Assembly: GCA_032622095.1 (NCBI GenBank)
Contig: CP136069.1
Location: 32,710,194-32,774,193, forward strand
Length of the DNA stretch: 64,000 nucleotides
Direction: 5' to 3'
Source of the DNA: Siphonodentalium dalli
Taxonomy: Eukaryota; Mollusca; Scaphopoda; Gadilida; Siphonodentaliidae
The position numbers and the translations under genes were made by a program. Positions 34,931-46,646 of the stretch are shown piece by piece. Every line of letters begins with the position of its first letter. Position 1 is the first letter of the stretch. The notes below the pieces were generated by a model, which did no database searches, was not told the DNA's origin, and was given only the letters and a program-made list of their open reading frames with translations.

Positions 34931-37452
34931 GTCGAAAATAATAAAAATAAACCTGCAGTACCATATCATATCACAAAATCTTGTTAACATGAAACTCACC
35001 AGAATCTGAAACCAGCTAGAAAATGCTTGTTGAAATAGATTGTTTATTTTCTTATCTCTCACGTGTGCTTCCCTGGATATTTCGCATAGCGCCAAGTAAA
35101 TCACCACGCGGATTAATACTATTTAGAAAAAAGACGCACTTGACACCTATACCAGACATTGCACAATGATTGCTTTGTGCATTAAAGTTCAATTATTGTC
35201 CAACTTCGATGTACTAACGTAAATAGGCACAAAATACAGAGGAACATTGGGAGACTATCAGTTTCGTGGCAAGGCAAAGCGCGCAATACTATCGTATACG
35301 GTTGTTTTGTGATGCGTCTCAGCCAACGGCGTGCGTGTATGCATGTTACATCCATTTTCAGCTTCTTTTAAAGATTTTGATTTTTTTAAAAGGCATTACG
35401 CTCTAGTTGTTTTTCATGTGATATACAAGATCTTCAACTCGTTATTTTGGGATATAACAATTTATGGAGCTCGTTTCATAAATTTGATTCACAACCCGTC
35501 TAGGATTCGTTGTGAATCAAATTTATCAAACTCGTTTCTTAAAACCTTATATCCCAACATAACTTGTTCGAAATCCTCTATATAACAGTACACACTTCAA
35601 ACTGAGTAGGACAATACCACACCACTGGAATGAATGTATTATTTCGACCAAAGGGGGTTATAACTTGGGAAATTTGTATTTCACTGTGTCAACAAATTTC
35701 ATATGTGTATCGCAGTTTACCAATATGAGTACATGTTAGCCCGAAATTGCCAATGCTTTTCTTCATTATCATATGGAACCGTATTAAACCAACTCCAAAT
35801 CGCGTCAAAACAGCCCAATATATATTGGCATGTGTCAATGGTACAACTGTATACCGAGAACAATCAGCAACACGAAATAAAGATGCATCAGATCGCCCAT
35901 GAATTATTAAAAAAAAAAATAACTTTTAAAATCTGATACAATTTATGATGTATTAAATAACGTGTTCTACTGAAGTACAGGGTATATACTATATATACAT
36001 GCTAGCTATATATATCTCTCTTTTAAAAGGGGTAATGTGCAATTATTAATTAATGAGTATATTAAATGACGTAAATAGTTTGTACATGGACGGAAGGTAG
36101 TGGCGTGTTTACGATGAGGAGAAGCAAATATTTAATTAAAAGTAGAATAGTTAGTAAAGGAAATATGTTTATAAAAATGTAAATTAAAACATTAAACTCA
36201 TTACTATGTGCTTACACGTGTTCATGGCGGGTCACATGTAGGGACGCAGTGACAGGAGGTTGGGGTGCACGTACTTATATTGCACGGGACACTATCGGGT
36301 CTATTTGAATATTTGTATTTTTGTGGTGACAACTAGATAAGCTAACGTTTCTTTTCCGAATTTCTTTTCATGAACCTCAGCATCCATCTTAAATTTTACT
36401 CTTCGCATCATTAACGTCTTTGGAATATGTTACAGTCAACACCTGTCCGTCTGCATAGTGAATGTCACTATTTGAATATATAGGCAAACCATATAACCCG
36501 CGTTTATGAGCAGGTAATTATCAGATTGTACATGCACGATCAAGCTTCATATCTAGTGTAATCTGGCCATGTAAGTGCCATGTGCTTGGCCGCGAGTACA
36601 CCAGACATCTCGTTTTGATAGATGAGTATATTTGAAGTTCTAATATTAAATTTATAACATTTCCCAAATGTACGTAATTATTTTGTAAAATATATCATGG
36701 GCGATCAGATGCAGGCATCTTCTTTTCTTGTTGATTTTCGTTTTGTTCATTTGTGTTCACTGTGATTTTTCTGTATATCACTTTTCTTTGGTGTGGTGGC
36801 AACTACAACGTGTTACTCTATCGAGTCAAGGCATCTAATAATGATTTTGTAGCTGTATATAGAGTGTATATTGTTTGCATTAGCGCTGGCGTCCGACCAT
36901 TCATATCATGGCTACAGTTAAGATCTGTTTCTGGTATCGAATAATTAATATTAACGGTATCCCTATCTTCGTCACAATGGATCAATTGGTTTGCCGCGAA
37001 TTTCTAATGTATGCATTTGGATGCCAGTCGCTGTGAGGACTTGTTCCCTCAAATATTCGAACGAAAATAATTCAGATTGCTTCTCGTTAAAAAGTGCGTT
37101 TGTGTATAATTTAGATTGCTTCTCGATAAAAAGTGTATTATGTCACAAATGATTGTTTGCGAGTGGCTACTCGCATATACCTATATGCATGAATAATAAT
37201 GATATTTAGTGTAACTTTATATGTCCAAATAGGAGGGAAACAATACAGAAAATGTAATAATATAATCATATTATTACTGCATATTATAGTATATCAGTAT
37301 CACAATAAAAGGATAACATCACATCTCTGTATAATATATGTAATGCCAACACACTACGATGACTAAATTAGTATATGCTCTCAGAGACATTGAAAATGCC
37401 ACAATTATAGTGTTAAATATATGACTCGTGTGTTAGCAATCGCCGTAGACGT

Positions 37453-37503
<51 letters not shown>

Positions 37504-38540
37504 ACACATTTATGTATTTATACTAATAAAACCCAATTGTGTGTGTGTTCGTTTGTTTGTCTGTCTGCCGGGCTATTGTATCATGGCAAAAGAAAATTGG
37601 TGCACATGGTAAATTCTCTAATGGAGTGTCATCGGATAGGTACAGCTGACGTCAAATGATTTAAATTGGCATTCATGAATAATTTAATAACATAATTAAT
37701 TACATACATATTATGATCTGACCCACGGAGCTGAAAATTAGTGCACATGTTTAAATTGTCCAGGGAAATGCTATCCGTTAGGTGCTTTGCCATCATATGA
37801 CTTGAGGTGGGACAAATAAATGATATCAACAAAGATACACATCAAATAGCGTTTATTATCAGCTTGGAAGATTTTGGGGAAATTGCTACACATGGGTAAC
37901 TTGACCATGATATTGCCATGGGGCAGGTGCCGTGGATCTCAGATGACTCAAGCAGCACTAATCATTAGCAATAAAGATCGTTTATCTTTAGCTTCGAATA
38001 AATGGATGGAGAAATTGGTAGCTTCCCAGAGGTGTCTCATGGAATATGTGTGGTTTATCTCAGTACAAATCGACACATGGGTAACTTGATCCAGGTAACC
38101 GTTAGAGAAATATTTAGGGTTTGTGTTTGGGTTAGTTTTATGGTTAGTGTTATGGATTATGTCAGGGATGTGAATAGTACAGCCAGGGCTAAAGGATGGG
38201 TAAGGGTTGGTTCAGGTTATATACATAGTTAGAATAGTAGATGTGGTTATGGTTACGACAAGAGCACGGTTATGCTTATGAAAACATTTCGCCTTAAGAT
38301 ACAGTATGGGATGCCGATAGGTATGGTTATGGTTAAGGTTTGGGTTATGGGAAAGGTAATGACTGAGAAGGGGTTTGGATTGGAATATATATGATAATTA
38401 TATGGAAGTATCAAAATTCCAATTGGAAGTTTAAAATGTCTAGTTGAATTTGTTATTATTATTTTGTAATTATTATTATCAGTTTCATATTTCATAACAT
38501 AAAATAAATAAAGAATGGTTTTAAAGAATGGTTCTGTTCT
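34931..38540. other. Long stretch without recognisable genes
   Basis: AT-rich DNA. Visible features: a foldback at 35444-35556 (ATAAATTTGATTCACAAC and its inverse), a (TA)n microsatellite at 37455-37500, and a G-rich GGTTA(T/G)GGTTA-like run at 38100-38350 in which GTTATGGTTA phrases recur. No ORF shows known domains. Confidence 0.55.
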
Positions 38541-38542
38541 AT

Positions 38543-38632
38543 ATGGGGCCGACTTCTCTGGGGCCGACTTCGCATGGGGCCGACTTCGCATGGGGCCGAC
38601 TTCGCATGGGTCCGTATTCGTATGGGGCCGAT
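38543..38632 (+). repeat. 19-bp tandem repeat (GGGGCCGACTTCGCAT)
   Basis: Four to five units of ATGGGGCCGACTTCGC, the last ones degenerate (GGGTCCGTATTCGTAT). It is much more GC-rich than its surroundings. Confidence 0.85.
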
Positions 38633-38692
38633 AGTATAGGCCTAGTATAGGCCGATCATGCGTTTGCCGACTGCTTAAGTGGCCTCGTAGCA

Positions 38693-38804
38693 TGACTTCC
38701 AGGGTTCGACGATTAGTTGGCTCGGGCAACTTCGGGGGGCATGCATTAACTTAACGAACCCCCGAAGTTGACCCAACCAACGACCTGTCGAACCCTGGAA
38801 GTCA
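38693..38804. repeat. 112-bp imperfect palindrome
   Basis: The arm TGACTTCCAGGGTTCGAC ... CAACTTCGGGGG (38693-38739) is repeated inverted at 38758-38804 with a few mismatches around a short AT-rich loop. The GGGTTCGA core is tRNA B-box-like, and GTTCG(A/T)(C/A)GAACCC-like phrases continue to 38860, but no tRNA cloverleaf can be drawn. Confidence 0.8.
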
Positions 38805-38829
38805 GGCGACAAGAGCACATCTGCCTTCA

Positions 38830-41800
38830 AGGGCGGGTTCGTCCGAACCCATCGAACCCTAGCTGGCTACGCCCATGATCAAACTAAATATGACTTTTGC
38901 TCATGCAAAATTGCAATGATGCATGTATTTTATTTAAATTTAACATAAAATTCACAATAACCTGAGATGGAATAGAATAGAATAGAATAGTTTCATTTGT
39001 CAATCAAGACGCCCTAACTGACAGATTAATCCCAGTATAATAACGTAATGCAAATGATAGTTCAAATAGGTTAATCGTACAGTAAGTAATTCGCGTCCGT
39101 TTTTGACTTTTGTATAAACCGAAGCTGCCAAATTGAAAATGAGAAACTCATCAATAATCTCAATAAATTATAGATATTGGAGACACATGAATGTAAGTCA
39201 CAACAACCGGAAAGTTGCTGCATACTAAGGAAATAATGATATAGATTATCTTACCCGATTATCCATGTATTCCATGCATAAATGCGTGATCTTTTGTGTC
39301 AATCTTCTTGGAAATATTCAAAAACTCCGACGCTCAAACCACGTGATGGATTACACAGTGTTCAATTTACGGAACATAGTTACTTCATGGGGCATCAATT
39401 TACGGAACTTAGTTACATCATGTGACAAACGGTACTATGTACCATCGTGAAAACGGTACATAGTCCAATTCTGGAACGGAAAATTAAAACAGTGTACAAA
39501 GTTAAAATGATATAGTGTACCACGAACAATTTGTTTTCACACAGCAATGTGTGCTGATCAATGATCCCAATAAATTCAAACTAAAACGCACATTGAATCT
39601 ACCTATGCTATTTTATGAAATGAGACATTGCCTCAATTATCCACACAAGGAACATTCATATGAATCTCAAGCCGCAGCTAATGCACATCTAAACTAAAAC
39701 AACACAGTGCGAGCTATATAATGAATCTAATTAAAGGTCATTAAATGACTAATCTCTTGATATTACACGACTACGACACGATTATGCTACATATGCATAA
39801 CAATGGATCCACGATGAGAAACCTAAATTATGACAAAACCAGTCAACTATATGGAAACGTGGGCAAACAGACATATTTGTGCATGTTAACTTGCCTTACC
39901 ATACCTGCATCAACGTAGTATACATGTATATACGAATCGTAACAACGGTCGAATCCACAAATAAATACTTGACAGAATTAAAAAAAAACATAAATACCCA
40001 AAAAGCGCGATTTTCGAATCTAAAATCGTTTGTTTTAGTCACGGTAAACGCACAGGTACATATAATTACGCCGAATTGACAATGTAACTGGACGTCAGTA
40101 ATACCAATCTTCAAGACGCAAACAAGTCGCATTTCATTACATAAAAGGAAATGACAAATTTGTAACTTTAATTAACCCCCCCCCTCTATTTTACGGACTC
40201 GAAACTGGGGTTCGCTGCGTCCGAAGAATGTCCCGTTCCACTCCCAATAACAAATCGAGAAGTCGGATCACTAAAAACGATGTGAGGCGGCTGGGCTCGT
40301 TTGTCCACTTTTCGGCATTAAAGGCGCACTATCTGTCCATTTGTGGTCATACAATCTTAATTTTGTTGCAAAGGGTTAATTCGCCAGATTGGCGATGCGA
40401 CACGCTTTGGTCCCTAATATTGTTCACTCTTGGATTTGATTTGACTGGTGACTAAAATCTGCACCCGTTGCCCTACATGCCGATGATGCCACAAAACAAA
40501 ACTAATTATTTCCCATAGGAGACAGTGTTAGGGTTAAGCCATACCCACGATTCATTACGGTATTGAGTAAAACTTTAAATATTTTGGCGTTTAGAATTCC
40601 ACGTCCGACATAAGTTGTCAAAAAAGAAATGGTGCCTGACTCACCCGTACCAAATTTGGCGACCAACGTAGACGCTTGACGAACAATCCCACACAAATTG
40701 CCGAGGAATTAACAGAGATTATGAATTACTTTTTTTACTTTCACATTAAACAACCGAAGATATTATACACCATTCAGCTGCCGGTATTTTGTTTATGCTG
40801 ACTCGAATTTCTCTGCACAAATGCCAAGGAACATAATTTCAATTATTCACACCCCAAGGCAAACACAATTGAGCCACATTATATTCGATGATTACGTAAT
40901 CAAAAGTTAATTGAATGGATTGTGGTGTTCGCTTCTCCTGTTGAATAATCAGTCAAATGTCCGTTGACAATCGGCTCACTTGCATGCGTCTGCATTATAT
41001 ATCAGCATTGATAAACCATTTTGTGCCCGAATTTGAGAACGTTGTATACTGATAACGTGTTTCTTGATACATAAGATTATTCCTTGTGACAATAAACTGT
41101 TTCAGCTGTTTATGTTATTTTTCGCCTTGTTGCCATAATGGAATTATCGTTCAGAAGACAATGTGCTGGTTGTGTTCGGACTCGGAAGTTAAACTATTCC
41201 ACATTGCATAAAGTTTGTGTGATGAAATATCACCGGCATTCAGACGTAAGCAAACCTGTTTATAGTGCCTGTATTTTCCGCGCACATGCATGTAAATGTG
41301 AACAGTTTGTGACATTTTCGCAATGTACCAGTCAAAAGATCATTACGTCATTATTGTGGATTATACATTCGAAACAGGTTTGGATCTCGTTCAGTTTACT
41401 TCCAATCACCCGCCCCTCCCGACAAACCATAACATATTCAACCGAAAGTGTTGGGCCCCCACCCATTCAGACCACCCCTATATAAGTATGTCCGCTAATA
41501 ATGGAATGATCCGTGTTTAACTTCCCGAGTGACTGGTGCGATCATTATCATGGCGCATTGTTAGAATTTCACACCTACCGCTCCGATCTCCTTCCAGCTT
41601 ACTATCCAATTAATGTCAATTTATGTCTGCTATTTAGCTCAAGTCTGTATTTTGGCCCCGTTGAAATACAGATTCATACAAGAAATATTGTTCATTGGAG
41701 CAATTTGATTCGCCGAGGGGTGTGAACCGATTTATAAAGTTGCTTATAACCTCTAAGGCACAATACAAGCGAGATAACTCTATAAACAATAATAGCATAT

Positions 41801-42067
41801 CGATTTAACGGAATGTCTAACTGAAATGGACAAGCGCTGACTATAAGGGACCATCAAATCGGATTGAGTACCTTTCAAAGATCGTATACGATAGCTGAAC
41901 ATTTCCGCGAGGCGTAATGACGCAATGAAGGAGATAGACCTTTGCGGTAAAATGTGCATTTCAATTATACATTGTGTATACTCATCACCGGTATAGTTGT
42001 CATCATCACCATCGTCGTTACCATCATCATCAACAACAAACATCAACAACAACAAACATCAACAACA
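38830..42067. other. No recognisable gene
   Basis: Contains (GAATA)n at 38968-38990 beside a TTTCATTTGTCAATCA phrase reminiscent of a LINE tail, a C-run at 40175-40184, and (ATC/CAA)n at 42000-42067, into which the LTR element inserted. A 115-codon plus-strand frame at 41138-41485 begins with Cys-rich QCAGCVRTRK, but nothing else supports it as a gene. Confidence 0.5.
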
Positions 42068-42071
42068 ACAC

Positions 42072-42349
42072 TGTGTTATCTTTTGGGTTATGGCAAAGAT
42101 AAGGTTATTTATATAAGGTTCTCACCTGTTTTACTCTCCTAGTCCTTCCAGCTATATACTTTCCTGGCGTGCTTTACCGATGGCGGTCCCGATTTAAGAG
42201 ATCGCACACTTCCTTTTTAGCTCCGCCCTTCTCTCTCCTCTTTCTCCCTTGTTACCCAATCACAGACCAGTTAGAGTTCAGATGCCAAAGGTTACAGCTA
42301 TTGGTTTCTTAAGGGCCAGAGGTCATAGTTCACATTGACATATTCTACA
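42072..42349 (-). repeat. 3' LTR of the young gypsy element
   Basis: 278 bp. In element orientation it starts TGTAGAATATG and ends AACACA, so it has canonical TG...CA ends. I see no difference from the other LTR at 54062-54339. Confidence 0.95.
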
Positions 42350-42362
42350 CTCCTCCCTCTCC
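42350..42362 (-). other. Polypurine tract
   Basis: In element orientation GGAGAGGGAGGAG directly abuts the TGTAGAAT start of the 3' LTR. This is where plus-strand DNA synthesis is primed. Its position independently confirms the LTR boundary. Confidence 0.9.
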
Positions 42363-42504
42363 AGTTCTTGCAGAATGCATTGTGAGGACTTCTGCTATCC
42401 TATCTGGTCTGCGACTGGGTGGTTATTTAACAAATACATGTAGATAAATCCCGCTTTGTACAATTCCCTCAACAGGATGTCGTCGTTCCTCGTCGACACC
42501 ATGC

Positions 42505-42600
42505 CAGCAGCTCAGCGTTCCTCGCTGTTTCCATATAGCCGCTCAGCGTTCCTCGCTGTTCCCATACAGCAGCTCAGCGTTCCTCGCTGTTCCCATGCCA
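42505..42600 (-). repeat. ~36-bp tandem repeat at the end of ORF4
   Basis: GCTCAGCGTTCCTCGCTGTT(T/C)CCATA occurs three times in tandem. It spans the C-terminal codons and stop of ORF4 and the start of the 3' untranslated stretch. Confidence 0.8.
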
Positions 42601-44624
42601 ATGACTTCTAGGGTTTGACCCCTTATTTCCGCCACAGCAGCCACTACTTCGCCTATATTCTTTGGGCTAGAAAATGCCCTGCTCCCTGCAAAGTACGGTC
42701 CATCCGTCTCTACCAGCAATCTTTCGTCCGGAACACTCCTCAAGGCCTCTTTCTGCTCTTCATCAAAATGTTTCACCAGCCCAGTAAACCCAAAATAACA
42801 ATTTGGCAACTCCATCCATTCCCTCAGTACTTCAGATCTCTGTGAGCAACAATGGAGATGCAGTGGTTGGTCGACAAGCCTCATTCTCCTAATGATGTTC
42901 AATGCAATCCTTGCCACTCGATCTCCATACCTGCTGGCTCCTCTAAGGTGTAAAATGATGGGCTTACTGGGCATGCTTAATTTCAGGAGGTCTATGAACA
43001 GCCGTTCTTGCAAGTCGAATGAGGATGGGTGACTAGTATCATCCAGGCCAATCTCTCCCAAAGCACACACCGAACGATGGTTCAGATAATCTCTAATAAG
43101 ATCCAGGGTGCGGCTTGAAGCCTGCCGATAGTTTTTCGGGTGAAACCCTATAGCTGTTCTCCACCTCTGACCAAGATCCACTGTCCAGGGGTAAGACTCC
43201 GGATCACAAAATACCGCAACCCCACCGATTACGCTACATGGGACCTTTCCGTCCGGAAATCCCTCAAAATATTGGTCCCAACAAAGGGTATCGGTGCCCT
43301 TGTTCGCTCGCTCCAGAATCCGATCCGGGTGGAAATGACTGTCATATAATTTGAGCAGTGGCTTTGGGGGAGGATCAGCGAGAGCGTCTTCACACTCCAC
43401 CCAGGCCTCCAAACTGTCATCCTCCAGTTCTATCTCCAAAGCTCCGCCCTTCTCGGTCTCCATGGGGCAGGTCTGGTGTTCTCCCAGGGACTCTAAGAAC
43501 ATTTCTTCCTCTGGTGGAGACTTTGGTGCTGACTCTATACTGCTATCCTGACTGTCTGTGGCCCCAGACTGGCTCAACCCGGTGAGGGGTCGAGTCAAAG
43601 TACCGGGCTCTTCAGGCACCCTCTCTTCGACTTGAGTCTTCCGATCCATCTCGGTTAGGGGACGGACCATAGAATAATCCTCCGTAAATAATCCTCCGTA
43701 AAATAGACTGCTATCCTGACTGTCTGTGGCCCCAGACTGGCTCAACCCGGTGAGGGGTCGAGTCAAAGTACTGGGCTCTTCAGGCACCCTCTCTTCGACT
43801 TGAGTCTCCCGATCCATCTCGGTGGATTTACATGATTGGATCTCGATAGGGTCAAACACCTTGTAGGATCTCAGGCGTACTGATGTGATTCTGATGAACT
43901 TGTTTCCCAGGTATATTTTTATTCCTTTTGATTTGTAAAATGGTTCTGTGAGATCTTTTTTGATTGGTACAGATAACAGACTTTTTTCGCAGGATATAGG
44001 AATATCCCTGGGGTAGATCGAACGTGTTTTATTTTTTTCGTCGATCAGATCTATCGACACAGTCTTTTGCTTCAAGCCAATAGATCCAAACTGGATGAAG
44101 ATCTCTGTGACAAACACTGGTCTGGAGACATGCACCGCTTGTTCCAATTCTTCGCATGTTAAGATGGGTGTCAATTCTAGTTTCTCAACTGGTGTGGAGT
44201 GAGCTTGGTAAGCCTTGATCTCCATTAGTTCCATTAATCCTCTCTTTGATTGTCTTAATGCAAATCTGTTTTTTTCATTAGTATTTACTACCCGTGTGAT
44301 GTCTTCTCTGGTCACCCCATGAAGAAATGGGTCCTTGAGCAAAATCTGTACCTCCATATACCCTTCCTTATTTATTTTTGTAGTATGACGGAGCAAATAC
44401 GACAAATGTCTCCCGATAGCTTCGTCATTTGGTTTCTTTCTACCTGGCCTATCAGTCCTAAAATGGTGGACCGCAACAGGGTCTTCGCAAACTACTTGTT
44501 GAAGCGTGTTCTGAGAATCACGGTGGGATTGATTTAAATCTAGTGACTCACTATGTCTTGATGGTGTCCAGTAATGTGATTTCCTTCTGTCCCTCTCATT
44601 CATTCTTAACTTCTTTGCTGACAT
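42543..44624 (-). CDS. ORF4: KptA/Tpt1 N-lobe fused to TatD-like nuclease
   Basis: A 693-residue ORF from ATG 44624, 43 nt after the integrase stop, in the position env occupies in other gypsy elements. Residues ~66-143 match the N-lobe of RNA 2'-phosphotransferase Tpt1/KptA: GRHLSYLLRH (R79, H80), a VTREDI helix and NTNEKNRFALR (R120). The expected C-lobe HGT/NAD site is not seen after residue 150. Residues ~280-390 contain a 56-residue-spaced duplicated segment. Residues ~424-690 form a TatD-family TIM-barrel hydrolase with all metal ligands: H430/H432 in DSHFHPD, GEIGLD (E~524), LHLRG (H559), HCC (H~590) and ETDGP (D641). TatD enzymes are Mg-dependent 3'-5' DNA/RNA nucleases. The link with retrotransposition is inferred. 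There is no signal peptide or membrane segment, so it is not an envelope protein. Confidence 0.88.
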   Translation of the reverse strand: MSAKKLRMNERDRRKSHYWTPSRHSESLDLNQSHRDSQNTLQQVVCEDPVAVHHFRTDRPGRKKPNDEAIGRHLSYLLRHTTKINKEGYMEVQILLKDPFLHGVTREDITRVVNTNEKNRFALRQSKRGLMELMEIKAYQAHSTPVEKLELTPILTCEELEQAVHVSRPVFVTEIFIQFGSIGLKQKTVSIDLIDEKNKTRSIYPRDIPISCEKSLLSVPIKKDLTEPFYKSKGIKIYLGNKFIRITSVRLRSYKVFDPIEIQSCKSTEMDRETQVEERVPEEPSTLTRPLTGLSQSGATDSQDSSLFYGGLFTEDYSMVRPLTEMDRKTQVEERVPEEPGTLTRPLTGLSQSGATDSQDSSIESAPKSPPEEEMFLESLGEHQTCPMETEKGGALEIELEDDSLEAWVECEDALADPPPKPLLKLYDSHFHPDRILERANKGTDTLCWDQYFEGFPDGKVPCSVIGGVAVFCDPESYPWTVDLGQRWRTAIGFHPKNYRQASSRTLDLIRDYLNHRSVCALGEIGLDDTSHPSSFDLQERLFIDLLKLSMPSKPIILHLRGASRYGDRVARIALNIIRRMRLVDQPLHLHCCSQRSEVLREWMELPNCYFGFTGLVKHFDEEQKEALRSVPDERLLVETDGPYFAGSRAFSSPKNIGEVVAAVAEIRGQTLEVIGMGTARNAELLYGNSEER
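43539..43825 (-). repeat. Internal duplication in ORF4 (~117 bp, 168-bp spacing)
   Basis: ACTGCTATCCTGACTGTCTG starts units at 43539 and 43707. Both continue through CTCAACCCGGTGAGGGGTCG and CACCCTCTCTTCGACTTGAG with two or three differences. It encodes the repeated acidic linker between the KptA-like and TatD-like domains, in frame. Confidence 0.9.
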
Positions 44625-44667
44625 CTAAAATTTAGGAATAGACTTTGTACGATGAAGCTGAACATTA

Positions 44668-46646
44668 TTAATTACACTCAGGACAGACGTATTGTTTTAA
44701 AGCTCGTCCTTGTTTTGCAGTAACCTTAACGCACTCCCCATGATACCATTCCCTGCAGCTGTTACATTGGATCATGAATTTGCCATCGTCTATTTTATTG
44801 CACCAGCAGTACAGAATATCTGCAGAGGAAATAGAGGCTCTTTCCTCCCCTCTTTTAATGACGGCCAGTAGCCATTTTGGCAGTTCCTCATCTCGACACA
44901 ACTTAAGCCGGTCATGATGGAGCGTTACTAAACCGGTCTTAAGTCTGACCTTAAAGGTGCTCTTAGAAAGTAACTGCATTATTACGCCCGGTCCCTTCCA
45001 GTTCACCGACAGTTTTTTATTTTTCCCCTTGATAACTGCTGTGTCGCGTAGGTAAACTATATCTCCCAACTTAAATGGTTTACAAAACATCCTGGCATCG
45101 TACTTTTTCTTCATTTGGACCTGAGACTGTTTTAGTTTATCTCTAGCAATCTCATGGGCGACCCTCATTGTATTTTCCAGTTCCAAAACAAACTCAGGTA
45201 TATTTTCCATGCTTTTATGAGGGAAATTTGTGGGGTACATGAGGTCGACGGGTTTGGTTACCTCTCTGCCCAACATCAAACGATTCGGAGTGAAACCGGT
45301 TTGCCGACAAACCGATGATCGCAAAGCTCCAGCTATTTGGGGTAGGAAAATGTCCCAACTTTTCTGTTTTTTGCCCACAAAGCAGCGCACCGCGTCCATT
45401 AAAGTTCTATTATATCTTTCGCATTGGCCATTAGCGGATGGTCTATATGGCGAGCATCGGAGCTTATCAATATTCAGTGCCTTACACATTTCCGCAAAAA
45501 GATCGCTCTCAAAGTTCCGCCCTTGGTCTGTCAAAATCCCAAATGGAAGACCAAAGCGAGTAAAGAATTCATTTATCGCTGCCCGTGCCGTAACAATAGC
45601 TGTTTGAGAAGGTAATGGAATACATTCCACCCATTTGGTGAAAGAGTCAACGATCATGAGGACATATTCATTTCCCTGTTCTGTCCTCGGTAATGGCCCC
45701 AAAAAGTCCATGTGCACGCGTTCCATAGGTGCCCCCATTTGAATTTGTTGAAGTGGAGCGCGAGGGTGCCGGCTTTGCTTTTTACAAACATTGCAAGTCT
45801 TGCAGGCTGCCACCCAGATCTCAACATCGTTATTTAGCCCAACCCAATAACCAATTTCCTTGACCCGCTCTTTCGTTCTACTCATTCCTTGGTGTCCAGA
45901 AAGTGGAACATTGTGGCATAACTCAAATATTTCTTTTCTCATATTAAATGGAACCACTATAACTTTTCGCCCAGTCTTGCGGGTTCTATACAAAACATTA
46001 TCATTATCAAGAACGCAAAGTTCCTTATTTAACCAATAATTTTTGGCAGCAGGGCTAGATATCAGTAAATCCCCTTCCGAAGGTTCCACAGTGTTGATTA
46101 GCCAATTCAAAATAAGTTTGAGATCTGGGTCAGCTTCTTGAGCTAGCTTAATATCGTCCGATGAGTGCTTTTGAAATTCCACTAACTGGACCGATGGTTT
46201 ATGTTCAGGACCTGACCCCTTTCCGGTTAGGGAAAGGGCCATAGGATCCTTGGTTTCTCTATTTATAGTCTCTCCACCCGGATCCCAGGTCTCGTGTAGG
46301 CCTAATGGAGTATTTGGGATCAAAGGCTGTGTAAGCAACTTATTGGGGACCTCTTTGTGAGGGTTAGTCAGGTTAATTTGAGGAGAATCCATGGTTGGTG
46401 TTACTCCAGCTGAGGCCCAAAATAAATTTAAATCAAAATTAGCGCCTTGCTCCCTTTTTCCAATTCGTGAAATGGCAGACAGAGGTATTATGTCATTCAC
46501 TTCTTCCTCAAATTTCTTTCTCTTCAACTCCACCCTTTTGCAGTAGGAACATCCCCCACAAGGCAGCGATTCAATCCCAGTTTCTGCTTTACAATATTCG
46601 TCCCATGGGATCCTACTCCGAGGCTGGGACAGTGTGTGAAGGATTC
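44668..46646 (-). CDS. pol: Integrase with C-terminal PHD finger (detached from pol here)
   Basis: Open from the stop at 46647-46649 to 44668. Numbering from 46533, about residues 205-250 form the H-H-C-C zinc domain (HNVPLSGHQG ... CKTCNVCKK). The catalytic core has D276 (MDFLGPL), D336 (ILTDQGRNF) and E372 (GQCERYNR), a D,D35E spacing. A GPY/F module follows (WKGPGVIM). Residues ~570-621 are a C4-H-C3 PHD finger: YCWCNKI, FMIQCNSC, REWYHGEC and YVCPEC, with aromatic residues placed as in methyl-lysine readers. It inserts cDNA into chromatin; the finger may guide targeting. No ATG precedes the domain, and the frame differs from RNase H because of the 626-bp insertion. Translation as part of Pol is therefore lost in this copy. 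Confidence 0.9.

Noticed and set aside
38693-38860. Possible tRNA or tRNA-derived SINE because of GGTTCGA-like boxes
   Set aside because: No cloverleaf or A-box can be drawn; the motif lies in the arms of a palindrome.
41138-41485. 115-codon ORF starting with a Cys-rich segment
   Set aside because: No domain, no supporting splice or neighbour evidence; kept only as a note.
42543-44624. ORF4 as an envelope gene, making the element an endogenous retrovirus-like errantivirus
   Set aside because: There is no signal peptide, transmembrane helix or fusion peptide; TatD and KptA-like motifs are clear instead.
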